Positions 10,795-22,400 of a stretch of DNA of 64,000 nt are shown one piece after another; positions within the stretch are counted from its first letter, which is position 1; each line of letters opens with the position of its first letter. The stretch lies in contig NW_027043838.1 in NCBI RefSeq assembly GCF_037102585.1, positions 1,612,001-1,676,000 of the forward strand. The letters are read 5' to 3'. Under the pieces are notes generated by a model. It had not been told where the DNA came from. It did not search any database and saw only the letters and a program-made list of their open reading frames with translations. The position numbers and the translations under genes are program-made. The stretch comes from Saccharomycopsis crataegensis (taxonomy: Eukaryota; Ascomycota; Saccharomycetes; Ascoideales; Saccharomycopsidaceae).

Positions 10795-13341
10795 TTAAAT
10801 AGTCTCTGGCATCTTCATGATCATAACAACCAACGAAGTCCATCCAAGAAAGTGGCGAACCCCAGTAGGGTTCCCGTTGCTTTCATCATAGTTTTCCCAA
10901 CCGTAACCGGTTTCTTTAAACTGTTTGAAAACATTGTTCACCAAATTGGATCTCAATTCTTTATACAATTTCCGTGCGACCTCTTGGGTTTCTTGGTCCA
11001 TTAACACGGAGTCCTCTTGCTCCGTTGAATAATAGATTAAACTATCCAAGATCAAGTAATTGATATTAACCCAGACTTTCCCCCTCCAGTAATCTTCCCC
11101 TTGTCTGAAGAATGGGTCTTGCTTTGACAAAGATCTGATACCGTAAGTAGAGAACAATTCTTCTGGATCAGCAATCAAGTTCAATACATCAATAAGATGG
11201 GAGGAGTCACGAGGAATCAATTTTAATAAGAATGGGAATAATGAAATATAACCCTTATGACAGACAAAAACATCTTCATCAGAATAGTCAAGAGTCACAT
11301 CACAATAAGCTTTATCATCTTCTGACCAATGCAAATCGTCAATGTTCTTGATAATGGCAGTTTCAATATTTCCATATCTTTCGACATCTTCTTCGTAACC
11401 CAATAACTCTGCCAATTGTTTCATGGAGCTGGTGAAACTTCCAATCCAAGAAATCAAGTCGACATGAAGTTCCCCGATGTCAGGAACCTCGGCTCTTGGA
11501 TAATCATCGAGACCACTTGGCAAACACAATTTTTCAGTCCTACCAATCCACCTGTAAGCTTCCTCCATGGAAAAGGCTTCTCTTTCAAACTCCTCCAATT
11601 CACCCTTTTGAGTTCTTCTGAACCATTCGTAATGTTTCTGGAGTTTTGGATAGATATTCTTGGCATAGTCAAGCAATAATTCAGGATGGTTCAAGTGGAA
11701 ATCACTAATACCATCAATAGAAATATCAGAATCGTCACCCATGGCCCCGAATTCTAAAACATCTTGAGGTGCATTAATATCACCAAGATTGATTTTTTGT
11801 TCATAGACCTTTTTCTGTTCGTTAGCCTTTTTAATGACGTTGAGGAAGACTAACATCAACGTTGGTGGGTTAGCAATGTTTGGATTCTGAACTTGGAATT
11901 CTTCCGGAACCTTACTTCTAGCTTCTTCGCCCAAAATTTGTTCTCTAGCAATCCAGCCATCATCATCAATCAAATCAAACCAACTTTTCAAGATTTCCAA
12001 TGCCAAATCAAAATCATATTCCAAAATAGGAATCAAATGGAAACCTTCATCCCAATAGAAACCTCTTGGGAAGAATGGTCTACTTGGGACCGAAGTAAAC
12101 AACTCAAATGGACCTTCTGGTTTACCATCCAATTGCTTGAATTTTCCTTGTTCATCGTCACCTTCTTCATCAATTTCGGTAGTTCTATCAACTAAATGGT
12201 CCCCGAAAAAGTACCCAACTCCTCCAATCAAATTGGAAATGAAGTCTTCCCCGAACGCCTTATATTTCTGAAGATTGAAAGGAGAATTAAATTTGAAAAT
12301 TTTGTGGAACTTATCATTGAATTTGGAAACGGTGATGTCGATTTTTTCCCCAAGGTTCTCAAAAGTAACCTCATCGTATCCAGCGGCTCTAGCAATTGGC
12401 TTTTCAGTATTTTGGGTGTTGAAAACAATGTCAAATTCAAACGCTCCTTCGAAATTCTTTTGAATAAAATGCATGTTACCATCGTACGCATGAAGATCTG
12501 GCAAAGTTAACCCTACAACCGCAGGAGTTTTCTCAAGATCAACATCGAGTTCGCCGGCAGTGTATTGTTTGTTTAAAGTTTGCAATGATTCTTGAATCAT
12601 ACTGACAAACACTTGTTTTGCTCTCCAAATATTATGTTCTGGCACGTTCAATCCAATATGTTTGGTGTACTTTGGGTCGTAATTCTCACCTGGTACGAAT
12701 GACTGGTCAACAGTAACGTGTCTGTTGGTATCTGGACCATCATTAATCTCAAGTTTGAACTTTGCAAAATCTTTAGAAATACCTTCTAACACCACAATTT
12801 CGTCATGTTCAAATCCTTTTGGTGTTTTAGCGTTGGCAAGCGTCAATTTCTCTCCGGTAACTGGATTAAGAATTTCTAAACCAGCATAAAGCACCATAGA
12901 AGTTTTCACTGCTTCATGGCCCTTTTGTGGGACCCCCTTAACTCTTAAACCCCAGGATTGATCAAGTTCATTCTTCAAATTATACGACTTCACGAATTCA
13001 AACGTCAAATCAATGTGGTTTTCATTGTCTTTTATTTCCTCAATTCCCCCGTATCTTGGATCGAACTTTGTCCAACCGAATTTCTTAAAATCGTCGTTTT
13101 GATCACACATATGCTTGGCCTTGATGATCGAGTCGAAGTTGTCGAGATTGTACCAGAACAATCCAGTCATCAAAGAATCAGGGATTCGTGGCCGCATCCC
13201 AATGTATAAGTTTGATCTATAAGGTCCCCACATTAAAGATGATTTTGAAGCAGTTTCATAATCCTCGATCGACACTCCGAAAGCCAAAAGAGAATAAAGA
13301 GAGAGGACCACAAGAAACTGGGACACCCATCGCAGCAACAT
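10795..13341 (-). CDS. CWH41: ER processing alpha-glucosidase I
   Basis: This GH63 enzyme (Cwh41/Gls1) removes the outermost glucose from Glc3Man9GlcNAc2 on new glycoproteins in the ER, and mutants have weak walls. The protein is 848 residues, near the yeast norm of ~830. A hydrophobic segment at about 7-24 acts as signal anchor, followed by the family's LMWGPYRSNLYIGMRPR. The catalytic C-terminal half shows FFPRGFYWDEGFH, GRTEKLCLPSGLDDYPRAE and YWRGKVWVNINYLILDSL. The only in-frame CTG I noticed is codon 3. The gene shares a 356-bp divergent region with the unrecognised gene at 13698. Confidence 0.95.
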   Translation of the reverse strand: MLLRWVSQFLVVLSLYSLLAFGVSIEDYETASKSSLMWGPYRSNLYIGMRPRIPDSLMTGLFWYNLDNFDSIIKAKHMCDQNDDFKKFGWTKFDPRYGGIEEIKDNENHIDLTFEFVKSYNLKNELDQSWGLRVKGVPQKGHEAVKTSMVLYAGLEILNPVTGEKLTLANAKTPKGFEHDEIVVLEGISKDFAKFKLEINDGPDTNRHVTVDQSFVPGENYDPKYTKHIGLNVPEHNIWRAKQVFVSMIQESLQTLNKQYTAGELDVDLEKTPAVVGLTLPDLHAYDGNMHFIQKNFEGAFEFDIVFNTQNTEKPIARAAGYDEVTFENLGEKIDITVSKFNDKFHKIFKFNSPFNLQKYKAFGEDFISNLIGGVGYFFGDHLVDRTTEIDEEGDDEQGKFKQLDGKPEGPFELFTSVPSRPFFPRGFYWDEGFHLIPILEYDFDLALEILKSWFDLIDDDGWIAREQILGEEARSKVPEEFQVQNPNIANPPTLMLVFLNVIKKANEQKKVYEQKINLGDINAPQDVLEFGAMGDDSDISIDGISDFHLNHPELLLDYAKNIYPKLQKHYEWFRRTQKGELEEFEREAFSMEEAYRWIGRTEKLCLPSGLDDYPRAEVPDIGELHVDLISWIGSFTSSMKQLAELLGYEEDVERYGNIETAIIKNIDDLHWSEDDKAYCDVTLDYSDEDVFVCHKGYISLFPFLLKLIPRDSSHLIDVLNLIADPEELFSTYGIRSLSKQDPFFRQGEDYWRGKVWVNINYLILDSLIYYSTEQEDSVLMDQETQEVARKLYKELRSNLVNNVFKQFKETGYGWENYDESNGNPTGVRHFLGWTSLVVMIMKMPETI

Positions 13342-13697
13342 GATTCTTGACGTTTATTCTTGTACTTCTGTTGTTGAATGAAAAATATAATAGTGGCAGT
13401 GAGGTGGAAAAGCGTTTCTGGTTTTTGAAAGGTTGAAGTGTCCACTTCCATGGTGCGTCTAGTAATTTCATAGCCCATCTCTGGGTATTTTGGTGGATAT
13501 AGATTCTTTGGCTAAGTGAATAATATTTATTATATTAAAAAGTTATTTTCTGCCGTTGGTATTATCCTCTTCATTCACTTTGATTTGTGCTGATCATCAA
13601 ATATATGCGTAAAGCCATATCATTGACGTAATTTTTTCGATGTTTTTTTTTTTTTTTTTTTTTTTTGATCTTCATGGAAGATGCCTGATAATTAAGG
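13342..13697. promoter_or_regulatory. Divergent region with T-run, CWH41 and 13698 gene
   Basis: These 356 bases separate two start codons. A homopolymer of about 25 T (13642-13666) lies only ~30 bp before the ATG at 13698, an expected nucleosome-excluding element. No other clear site was seen. Confidence 0.5.
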
Positions 13698-14750
13698 ATG
13701 AGCAGTGACAATCCAAATGCTTTCAGACTGGCGAGGGGTGGACGACTGATAAGAGGCCCAAGAGGCAGAGGAAGACCAAGACCCGTTAGATTCCAAACTT
13801 CGCTCAATACTGAACCACTATCCAACGATGATCAGGAGAAATTGAAGCAAAGAGCATTAAGGTTCTCGACGAATAACAAAGACCAAGGAAAGAACTACGG
13901 GCTAGTGAGTCGTGGTGAAGATAACACTTTGCAGTTGAACAGAAACAATGAACGGGAAAAGTTTTTTGCGGATATCAAGAAACAGTTTATCCTTCATTGC
14001 TCTAGCTATGACAGCGTCGAGGGATTAAGAGAAGATTTGACAAATATCAAGGACCACAATAAATCCCAAAAGACCAAAGTGGAGGAAATTTTAATGAACC
14101 TTCGGAAGTTAAGAGAAGCCTTACTAAATGCAAAACCAACCGAATTCACCGCAAAAGTCTTTTTATACTCCATCAAAGTGGGCTCTCGACTGGGTCATTA
14201 CCAGACATATGTTCCATGTATATCATACCTTATTTCCAATGTTATTGAAAACAAACATGCTGATTTCAAACTTCAAGAGTATGAATTGGACGAAATCATC
14301 GGGATTTACATCTTACACCTTGCTCATTTCAACTTGAAAACTATCGACAAAGGCCATATATATTCCAACTATCAAGATCTATCTCAATGCTTCCAACTTT
14401 TTTTCAAATATATTCCCCATAACTATGCAATCAAAAAAATTTTGAAGGCGGTGGGGTCCAATGATTATGTCACCTGGTTCAACACTTACGCCAATGAACT
14501 TCGGTCGAATTTATGTTACCAAATGATCATCAACAAGCTAGCCTTGAATAAAATAATTCAAAACTTGTTATTGGTGCTTAATTCCTCGTATTTCATGATT
14601 AGTGTCAACTACTTGGAGCAGGATCTCTTGTCAGGAGTCGTGAGTTATGATTATTTGAAGGCCAATTTCCCCCAGTATTGTGGCCACTGGAAGTTGAATG
14701 AGGGCACAATAATTATTAGAGAACGAAAAAGAAAACCAGATCGGCAGTGA
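13698..14750 (+). CDS. Unrecognised RG-rich alpha-helical protein
   Basis: The protein is 350 residues. The first ~35 are Arg/Gly-rich (GRLIRGPRGRGRPRP), as in RNA-associated proteins and possible targets of an arginine methyltransferase such as Hmt1. Next comes EKLKQRALRFS, loosely like the short 'RAxRF' helix of Tho1/SARNP-type proteins. Residues ~80-345 look helical and contain SRLGHYQTYVPCISYLI and DEIIGIYILHLAHF; the pattern recalls PCI/CSN8-type helical repeats, but I cannot assign it. The end is basic (RERKRKPDRQ). CTG codons at 13728, 13746 and 14190 are probably serine. The start ATG at 13698 follows the T-run promoter. It is a conserved-looking gene of unknown role; the family guess is weak. 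Confidence 0.8.
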   Translation: MSSDNPNAFRLARGGRLIRGPRGRGRPRPVRFQTSLNTEPLSNDDQEKLKQRALRFSTNNKDQGKNYGLVSRGEDNTLQLNRNNEREKFFADIKKQFILHCSSYDSVEGLREDLTNIKDHNKSQKTKVEEILMNLRKLREALLNAKPTEFTAKVFLYSIKVGSRLGHYQTYVPCISYLISNVIENKHADFKLQEYELDEIIGIYILHLAHFNLKTIDKGHIYSNYQDLSQCFQLFFKYIPHNYAIKKILKAVGSNDYVTWFNTYANELRSNLCYQMIINKLALNKIIQNLLLVLNSSYFMISVNYLEQDLLSGVVSYDYLKANFPQYCGHWKLNEGTIIIRERKRKPDRQ

Positions 14751-14971
14751 ATGAAGTCGGTTTGTATAATTTAATAAATGCATATATAATAGACACAAAC
14801 CATTGATTGATCCATATATTTGGCACACCTAACTATGAAGATGTGCGGGTAATGGTGGTAGCACAAAGCCAAGATGATGAGGAGGAAACTCATCTCATCA
14901 CTCAGTTATTTGCTACGTTCACCAGCACCTAAAAGAAAACAGCGAACTTAGGATAACAATATTACACAGAT

Positions 14972-16291
14972 ATGCCCGAATCAGATATAAATAAAGAAAT
15001 AGATCTCATAAACCTGCAGGGTCTCAGCAAAATCAAATTGAATAACTTGATTTTGAACTATCTAATCGTTGAGGGGTATGAGACGTCTGCTATCGACTTT
15101 TCAAGGGAAATTGGGTTAGATTTGTCGCAAATTGGGTTAAGCTGTCCAAATAACGGTAATAATATTAAAAATAAAAATCGATCGTGCTATGGCTCGCACG
15201 AAAAATACGAATCCTTGGTTAATGGGCTTCAATCCATAAAGCAAAGAAATGAAATCAAGTTGCTATTGATCAAAGGCGAGATATCCACCATCATCAGCAA
15301 ATTGAACGAGTATTATCCATTTTTATTGGAAAGCAATGAATTCCTCCATTTTAAGATCCTATTGTTGAATTTAGTGGAAATTATCAAGAAACATCAGCGA
15401 GAGAGCGGTAATAACGATGAGCGGCGCTCCAGTTTTGCTGGCAGAAGGAAATCAGTTGGTGATACCACCAAAAGAAAGAGAAGGCTATCGTCAGTTTCTT
15501 CACAAACTGACAAGAAAAAAACCAGGCGGAAATCATCTGCTGGTTCGACAAAATTATCCATGAAAGAATTGAAAAAAGAAGAGGAATTCTTCAATTCCAT
15601 CATCTCCTTTGTGAAAGATAAGTTATTCAGTAAAGCCATCCGGACTAAATCATTTTTACATGAGTTGGAATTATCCATGTGTCTTTTACTTTTCAACTTC
15701 AATGATTTTCAAACTGGAAATGAGGATCATTTTTTACCTAAAGAACTTTTGAATTTGGTCAATAATAAGAATTTTAAGAATGAAGTGTTTAATCTTATCA
15801 ATAATGCGATTTTGAATTACAATTCACGTTTCTTATCGCATAATGTTAGTGTTGGGGCAATGTCTGATAATGTCGGTAAGGTGAGCAACGAAGGCGAAGG
15901 ATATGGATTTTCCTCGACATTATTGAATAATGATTTTATGAACAACAATGAGAGATCTAAATATAGAAACGATTATGTATTTTATGATACTGACAGTGAT
16001 GATGATTCAGATGAGGAATCTAAACCGCCGAACAAAGACCACCGGAATGGAAAGGTTGCCAATGATATGTTTGAAGAATTATTATTTGAAGAAGACGAAA
16101 TGAATGATGATGAAGAATCAGGTAATGATGATGCTATGGAAAACGATTTATTGGAGAATCATTTGAATAATAATATTAACTCAAAGTTTAAGCAGTTGAT
16201 CAATTTATGGATGTGGAGCGAAAATGTCATGAATGAAAAGACAGACGATGCCATTTTGAGGGTTGATTTAGAGAGATTATTTAGCGAGTGA
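14972..16291 (+). CDS. GID8: Gid8, GID/CTLH ubiquitin ligase scaffold
   Basis: Gid8 is a core scaffold of the GID/CTLH E3 ligase that degrades gluconeogenic enzymes when glucose returns. The 439-residue protein has a LisH motif at about 21-47 (NNLILNYLIVEGYETSAIDFS) and a CTLH domain at about 81-142 (IKQRNEIKLLLIKGEIS then LHFKILLLNLVEII). A CRA-like remainder ends in INLWMWSENVMNEK. A basic Ser-rich insert (about 150-200) and an acidic Asn/Asp-rich insert (about 330-410) interrupt the CRA region and explain its length. A CTG at 15014 is probably serine. It lies tandem to the 13698 gene and convergent with MAK5 (191 bp apart). Confidence 0.9.
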   Translation: MPESDINKEIDLINLQGLSKIKLNNLILNYLIVEGYETSAIDFSREIGLDLSQIGLSCPNNGNNIKNKNRSCYGSHEKYESLVNGLQSIKQRNEIKLLLIKGEISTIISKLNEYYPFLLESNEFLHFKILLLNLVEIIKKHQRESGNNDERRSSFAGRRKSVGDTTKRKRRLSSVSSQTDKKKTRRKSSAGSTKLSMKELKKEEEFFNSIISFVKDKLFSKAIRTKSFLHELELSMCLLLFNFNDFQTGNEDHFLPKELLNLVNNKNFKNEVFNLINNAILNYNSRFLSHNVSVGAMSDNVGKVSNEGEGYGFSSTLLNNDFMNNNERSKYRNDYVFYDTDSDDDSDEESKPPNKDHRNGKVANDMFEELLFEEDEMNDDEESGNDDAMENDLLENHLNNNINSKFKQLINLWMWSENVMNEKTDDAILRVDLERLFSE

Positions 16292-16482
16292 ATGATTATA
16301 TAGAAAGGAACACAAGTCATTATTAGATACCCATAACAAGTAACTTACCTTTTCCAACAAGTAAGAATTTTTTCTTTTTTTTTTGTTACAGATTATAAAA
16401 AGTTTCAATGCAGTTATAGTTTCATTTAAGAAAACGGAGTGAGAATAGAATATATATATATATATATGCGCTATCTATTTAT

Positions 16483-18634
16483 TCATTCTTCATCATCGTC
16501 ATCATCGTCAACATCGTCGAAATCTTCTCCTTCGGAATCTCCACCTCCCATCATCTCTTCCTCCTTCTTTCTCTTTTTAGTCTTTTTGGCATCCTTTTTC
16601 TTCTTTTTGGCATCCTTTTTGTCTTCCTTTTGTTGTCTTTCCAATTTCTTTTGCTCTTGTAATTTCAAAACTCTATCTTGATGTCTTCGAGATTTCTTGA
16701 TCACATCAATAACATTAACGTTATCATAACCGATAATATTGTCATGACCTTCACCTCGCACCATGATATCTGCCATATTGACTAACCCATTACTAAGATA
16801 CTTCTTGCTACCACCAATTCTGAGTTTTTGTTTCAACAAAGCTTCGAGTTCATACTTTTTGGCTCTCAGTTTCCCGGAATCAAGAGTTTTGCCCACTTTT
16901 TTGTTACGTTTCTTAGTAAGCGCATCATCTTCAAAATCCGATAAATCATCCACTTCAAGTGCTTCTGCTATTTTGCTCACCCAAGAATCTTCTTTGGATA
17001 ATGAAGATTTGGACACGTCTGATTCCGCCAATTCACTGGCCAAGTGCCCTCTTTCACGTAATTGATCAAGAATAGATACCTCAATTGGCAATAATTTCAC
17101 ATCATCATCGGTCAAATTTTGGAATCTAGTGAATAATGCTCTCTTTCTATCTTTTGGATCATCTCCTGGCTTTTTATCCATCTTCATAGATTCTTCAATA
17201 AGAAGACGTCTCAATCTTCTCAATGGCCCACTAACTTCTTGTGGAGAACACAACATGATGGAAACCCCTTCGGAACCAGCTCTACCGGTTCTCCCTGATC
17301 TATGGATATATAAATCAGCAGATCTTGGTAAATGGTAATGCACCACATGGTCAATATTTGGGATATCTAACCCTCTGGCTGCGACGTCGGTGGCCAATAG
17401 CACCACAGTCTGTTTCTTGTCTTCGCTGACACAGCTTTTTTGGAAATTTTCCAAGTTCTTAAGACGTTGCTTTTGAAGCATCGACGAATGGATAGAGAAG
17501 CATTTGATGTGCAAGAATTTGAGGAATGAGTTGAGTCTCTTTACCGAATCGATAGAATTGGTGAAGATCAAAGTGGTACCCGTGTACATTGTCAAGAAAT
17601 AGTACAAGTACAAATCTCTGTTGGTGGCATCACATTCAATAAGTGCTTCGGAAATGGTTCCAGAAACCACTTCTTTAGGATTAATATTGATAATTTTCGG
17701 ATTTTTTTCCCGGAACTGTAGCTTAGTTTTCAAAAACTCAATAATTTCATGATCATCGTTAATGGTTTCTGATTCCGGATCGTCGTTATGGTTTTTTTTA
17801 CCATTTTTCTTTTGTTTTTTATTTTTGGCTGGCTGTTTCTTTTTATTGACATTTTTATCCAATTTACTGAACAATGTTTTAGAAAAAGTGGCAGAAAACA
17901 CAAAGGTTTGCCATTTCTTTAAGTGGTGGGTCTTTCTGACTTTATAAAGAATCTCAATGATTTTTTCCAACTCCCCAAAATGACCATCTTGTAATAACCT
18001 ATCAGCTTCATCTAATGTCAAGATTTCAATTTTTGAAATTTTATTCAAAATATCATTATTGTCCAATTCTAAAAGCTCTAACAAACGACCAGGAGTAGCA
18101 ATGATCAAACCAGGGTTATAACTCAACAATCTTTCTTGTTTTTGGATAGAAAGACCCCCGGTAATAGAAACAATAAGTTTGCCGACGCTCAGGGCATCCT
18201 TCAAAGGATAGTTTTCCACAACTTTCACAAAATGACTATGTACTTGTTTGGCAAGTTCTCTAGTTGGAGTGAACACAATACCGACAGGAGAGTCCAATGG
18301 TTTATTACCGTTTTCCTTCAATCTTAGCAAGAACTTCTCCAAGATTGGCAACCCGTACCCCAAAGTCTTACCAGAACCGGTGGATGCCTTACCAATCACA
18401 TCATGATCGGCGATAGCCGCAGGAATACAGGCTTTTTGAATTGGGGTTGGCATATTGAAGGCGAGCTTCGCGAGAGAATTCAAGGTGTATTTACTAAGAG
18501 ACAAGTCTGACCAATTTTCAATAATTGTTTGCGGGAGTTCAACGGAATCCAAATCTTCGTCTTCATCGAGGATGTCTGTAAGTTTACTTGTTTTCAAGTT
18601 TTCCTTATAGTCTGCCAATAAGTCTTCATCTACC

Positions 18635-18667
<33 letters not shown>

Positions 18668-19260
18668 ATATTAATATTATCATCTTCGGCTTCTGCTTCT
18701 TCTTCTTGCAAAACTGTGGCCAAGGCTTCTTGTTCAATTTCAGCCCCATCGTCTTCTCTATCACTGAATGCAGTAAATTCCTCTCCGTCATCCTCATCAT
18801 CTCCGTCATTATTATCATGTTTTTCCTCTCTTTCCTCTTCCTGTCTAGCAATTTCTTCCTCGTCTTTTTCAGTTAATAATGATTGGTTCTTTTTAACTCT
18901 ACCATTTTCCTCTTCTTGGGCCTTTTCTTCTTCGGTTTTAAGTTTCAGTTGATCTTTTACAACAAAATGAGCTTTACCATCAACATATTGCACATCAACC
19001 CCTTCAATCTCTTCTAAACCAAAGAAACCTTCGACAATATTTACCGATTGATTAATCTTTACAGAATTCCATTTGAGATCATCTGCAGAAATGAATTTCT
19101 TAGCACCTGAGCCTCTAGAAATTGGAGTAGGCTGGTCATCATTAGAGGTCTTTTGTTTCTTAAGTGTATTTTTTGAGCTTTTTATTTTATTCTTACCAGC
19201 ATCCTCACTATCTCCAATGGATCTTTTCTTGTGCTTAGGCTTGACAAATTTACTAGCCAT
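16483..19260 (-). CDS. MAK5: DEAD-box RNA helicase Mak5
   Basis: Mak5 (human DDX24) is a nucleolar RNA helicase for 60S subunit assembly. The protein is 925 residues, longer than the S. cerevisiae ~770, because of acidic and basic inserts. The N-terminal block DDLKWNSVKI is typical of Mak5. The helicase core follows: Q motif MPTPIQKACIP, ASTGSGKT near 292-299, LDEADRLL near 416, FSAT, and HRSGRTGR near 652-660. An Asp run at about 198-209 comes from a CAT/ATC repeat, a Lys-rich insert lies after the SAT motif, and the C-terminus is Lys-rich then acidic. The ATG is at 19260..19258. PAC- and RRPE-type motifs lie upstream at 19433-19470. Confidence 0.95.
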
Positions 19261-19432
19261 GATTTATCGGAAATCTATTTGCAGGATTATCGGTTCTTAA
19301 AACAAAAAGAAAAAAAAAGCAAACGAATGTTTCTTAACAAGTGACAAAAAGAAATCGAATACTACCAAATCAAACAACAGATCGATACCAATTATTATCC
19401 GGAGAGAATATTTCAATATTTCTTCGTCATCT

Positions 19433-19470
19433 CATCTCAAATTTTTTTTTTCCCTAAAATTTTTTTTTTC
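19433..19470 (-). promoter_or_regulatory. PAC- and RRPE-like motifs upstream of MAK5
   Basis: CTCATC at 19433..19438 (GATGAG on the gene's strand) is the core of the PAC motif. It is followed by two T-rich blocks, one containing AAAATTTTT at 19456, resembling RRPE. Together they mark ribosome-biogenesis promoters in yeasts. They lie 170-210 bp upstream of the MAK5 ATG. Confidence 0.6.
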
Positions 19471-22400
19471 CTTATTTTTTTTACTTGGCGCACCGCATAA
19501 TATAACATTGAAAAATTTGTGTGTGATGCCTAGAAAATAATCTATCTGAATTCTAGAATGCAATATTATTATTTGCAAAAAAGTAGCGATTGATGATTTT
19601 CTAAATGAAAGTCGGAATCGCGGGAAGCCAAAAATAGGAATCGGAAAAATGCTTCACATTTGAAGATAATCAGACAACTAATTGACCAATTTTTTTTCTC
19701 TTTTTTTTTTTGTTGCCGTACGCTTTTTTCTTTTAAGTTGAGCACTAAAAAGACGTATTTTTATGCTTTCATGAAGTGCAAGGCGAGCCAAAATCAGAAG
19801 AGCATCTTTGAAAAACTTAAAAAAGTTGACAACAATACATGCCGATGAGATCGTCGTCTATGGGCATAGAGATCTCTAAATATGGAGTTAGAATAAGAAA
19901 AAGTGTAATAGAAAAGAAATTAAGAACAGGATGTACTAATAGAAACACAAGGCATCAATGCATATATACTGATGAATTCTGACCAATGGGCATATGCTTT
20001 GTTTTCCTTTTATTGTTATTATTTGTTGCTATTGAATACGTGCTTTAAAGATGATACTACGGTAACTTGGAACTAACAAGGCTGCTTTATATTGTATTGT
20101 TCTTGCAATACTTTGTGGAGGACGAGACGTTAAAAAGTAAATGAGGTTAAAAGAGATATGATATGATAATTGCCTTTTTTTCTTTGTCTTCTCCAATGGC
20201 CTGGCGGATTTTTCGTTTTCATTATGGGAAAAACTCTTCTATATTTTTATAGTGCCGTCTTTTTCTCTCTCTCTCTTTTTGGTTTAATTAATCAAATTTA
20301 CGCGTATAACCTTGAAACTACATAAAACTATTTTCTGTTACTTTTCCTTTGAGTTATTCTTGATATTCTTTGGGCTACTGATTAGGTTCGATACAGGTTT
20401 GAAAGTACTAATTTTGCAAGTGGAACATTAACAGATATTCGGAGAACGAGAAATGAATCAGAAAAAGAGACGGAAGCTTACGATCCTCAAACTACTTCTT
20501 CATTTCCGTTTAAATTTTTGGAAGCTCAGGAACTGAATTATCTGTAGGCTGTTTTTTTTTTTTTTTTTTTTTTTTCTTAATTAATTGCGTGATTAGCGAT
20601 ATCAAAATAAAGTGCTGCAAAAAGGCCTAAATGAGCCAACAATTTAAGTGAATCCATCCTAATTAATCGAATACTTCCTGCCATCTTGTTTTTTTTTATT
20701 AGCTTTCCTCTACAGCTCTATTACTAGGAAACTCCATAGGACAACAAATTTTTTTTCTTCCCATAACGTTTTAACGTTTCACCGTTAACATATTTTGCAC
20801 GGTGATCCAGTAATTTTTGATTGGGTTCTTTGTGATCCCTAACTTTCTAATAGAGTAATGGATGCCGAATATTCACATTATTAACAGGATGCTCCTGAAC
20901 CTTGCAAAGCATATTTTTCTTTTCTTTTTCTGGAGAGTGCCTCAGCAAATGATTAATATGAATTTCTCAACAAGAGTACAAACGTTAATGGGGAAGAGAA
21001 AAAAAGGGTTGTAAAAGTAGCAACCAACACGTTCATTTCCAGCCAGTCAATACAATAATATTTGGAAGGGCAAAGGGTAGACAAATAATTGATTCCATAG
21101 AAATGGCCTTGGTGTAAATTGGGATGGTTCGGCGTGACAGGGAATAAAATATAATTTCTCCGTTTATAGTTTTATCACGTCAACCATCTTCGACCCGCAT
21201 CCTGTCTTCTTGGTGTCTCACATATTTAGAACAACAGGTTACATGGGACGTCTAGTTGTTATAATCAACAAACACATTGCACCAATTGAGATCTACTGCC
21301 TTGGAGTAAATAAATAAGTAATCGTACTCAAACTGCCAACCAATAAGAGTATGGCTGTTGTCCTAAAATGGTATCTACAAATTTCCCAAAAATGATGCAA
21401 ATTATAAACCTGACTTGAAGGAATAAATGACCTTTCCATTTTTCTTCGTGTTCTGGCCCCCCTTTCTGCTCAAGACCTCCTTGCTTCTCTATGTATTTCT
21501 TTTTTTTTTCTTTATTGCTTTCAATATCATTTAACTTCCAGCCATGGGAGCCGAATTTGAAGGAGCTGTTAACTCTTGCACCAGCATCCCGCCGCTCGCA
21601 ACTTGTTTAGTCGATGGGATCGATGAGCGCAGATCGCAAAATCCCTCCTGCAATTATGTAATGCCAATCAATCAGGCACCACGATGCCTACTATTTAAAA
21701 GCATCATCACTAAAATTAAAACCAACACTAATTTCATTGTAGTATGTTTAATAATTGGACCTGATTGACAAATTGACACTGATTGGCGAGTGAAAATCAA
21801 TATGATCAAGTCAAATTAGGTATCCATATGCGAGCTATCACAATGTCCTACAATCCAAGAATTTGGCTTCAGCAATAATCTAGCAAAGATGTTTCAGTAC
21901 TTTTTTTTTTTTTTTTTTAATCTTTCCTTGGTGTCCCATCTCCAACATTTTTCTTTTGAGATTGGCTAGGAAAAAAAATAACACAATAACTAAGACGTCC
22001 ACCCAAACCTGGATTGTATTATCTGCTTTTCCTTAACCTGCCATGATTGTAACTTGTTAAGCACGAATAGGAGCTGCGACAACAATTTTTTGCATGTTCT
22101 CCGCAAACGGGGGGAGACTATAGAGAAATAAATAAGTCATACAAGCATTTGAAAAACCATGTATCTGCCATAAATAGCTTTAGCATTGAACCAATTGGTC
22201 TATAAATGCGTAGACAAGATAGCACTATTGTCAATAGTGATGTACCTGGACATCCCATCAGTTAAGGTTTCCTATTAGTCGACGTATTTGCAATGATTTG
22301 TGAACAATCTCCTTGATGCGAATATACCTAAGCCCATCGCAAAACAATAGAATACCTACACTTTTTGCACTACTCAGATGGTACCTTACCATGTCTTCTA

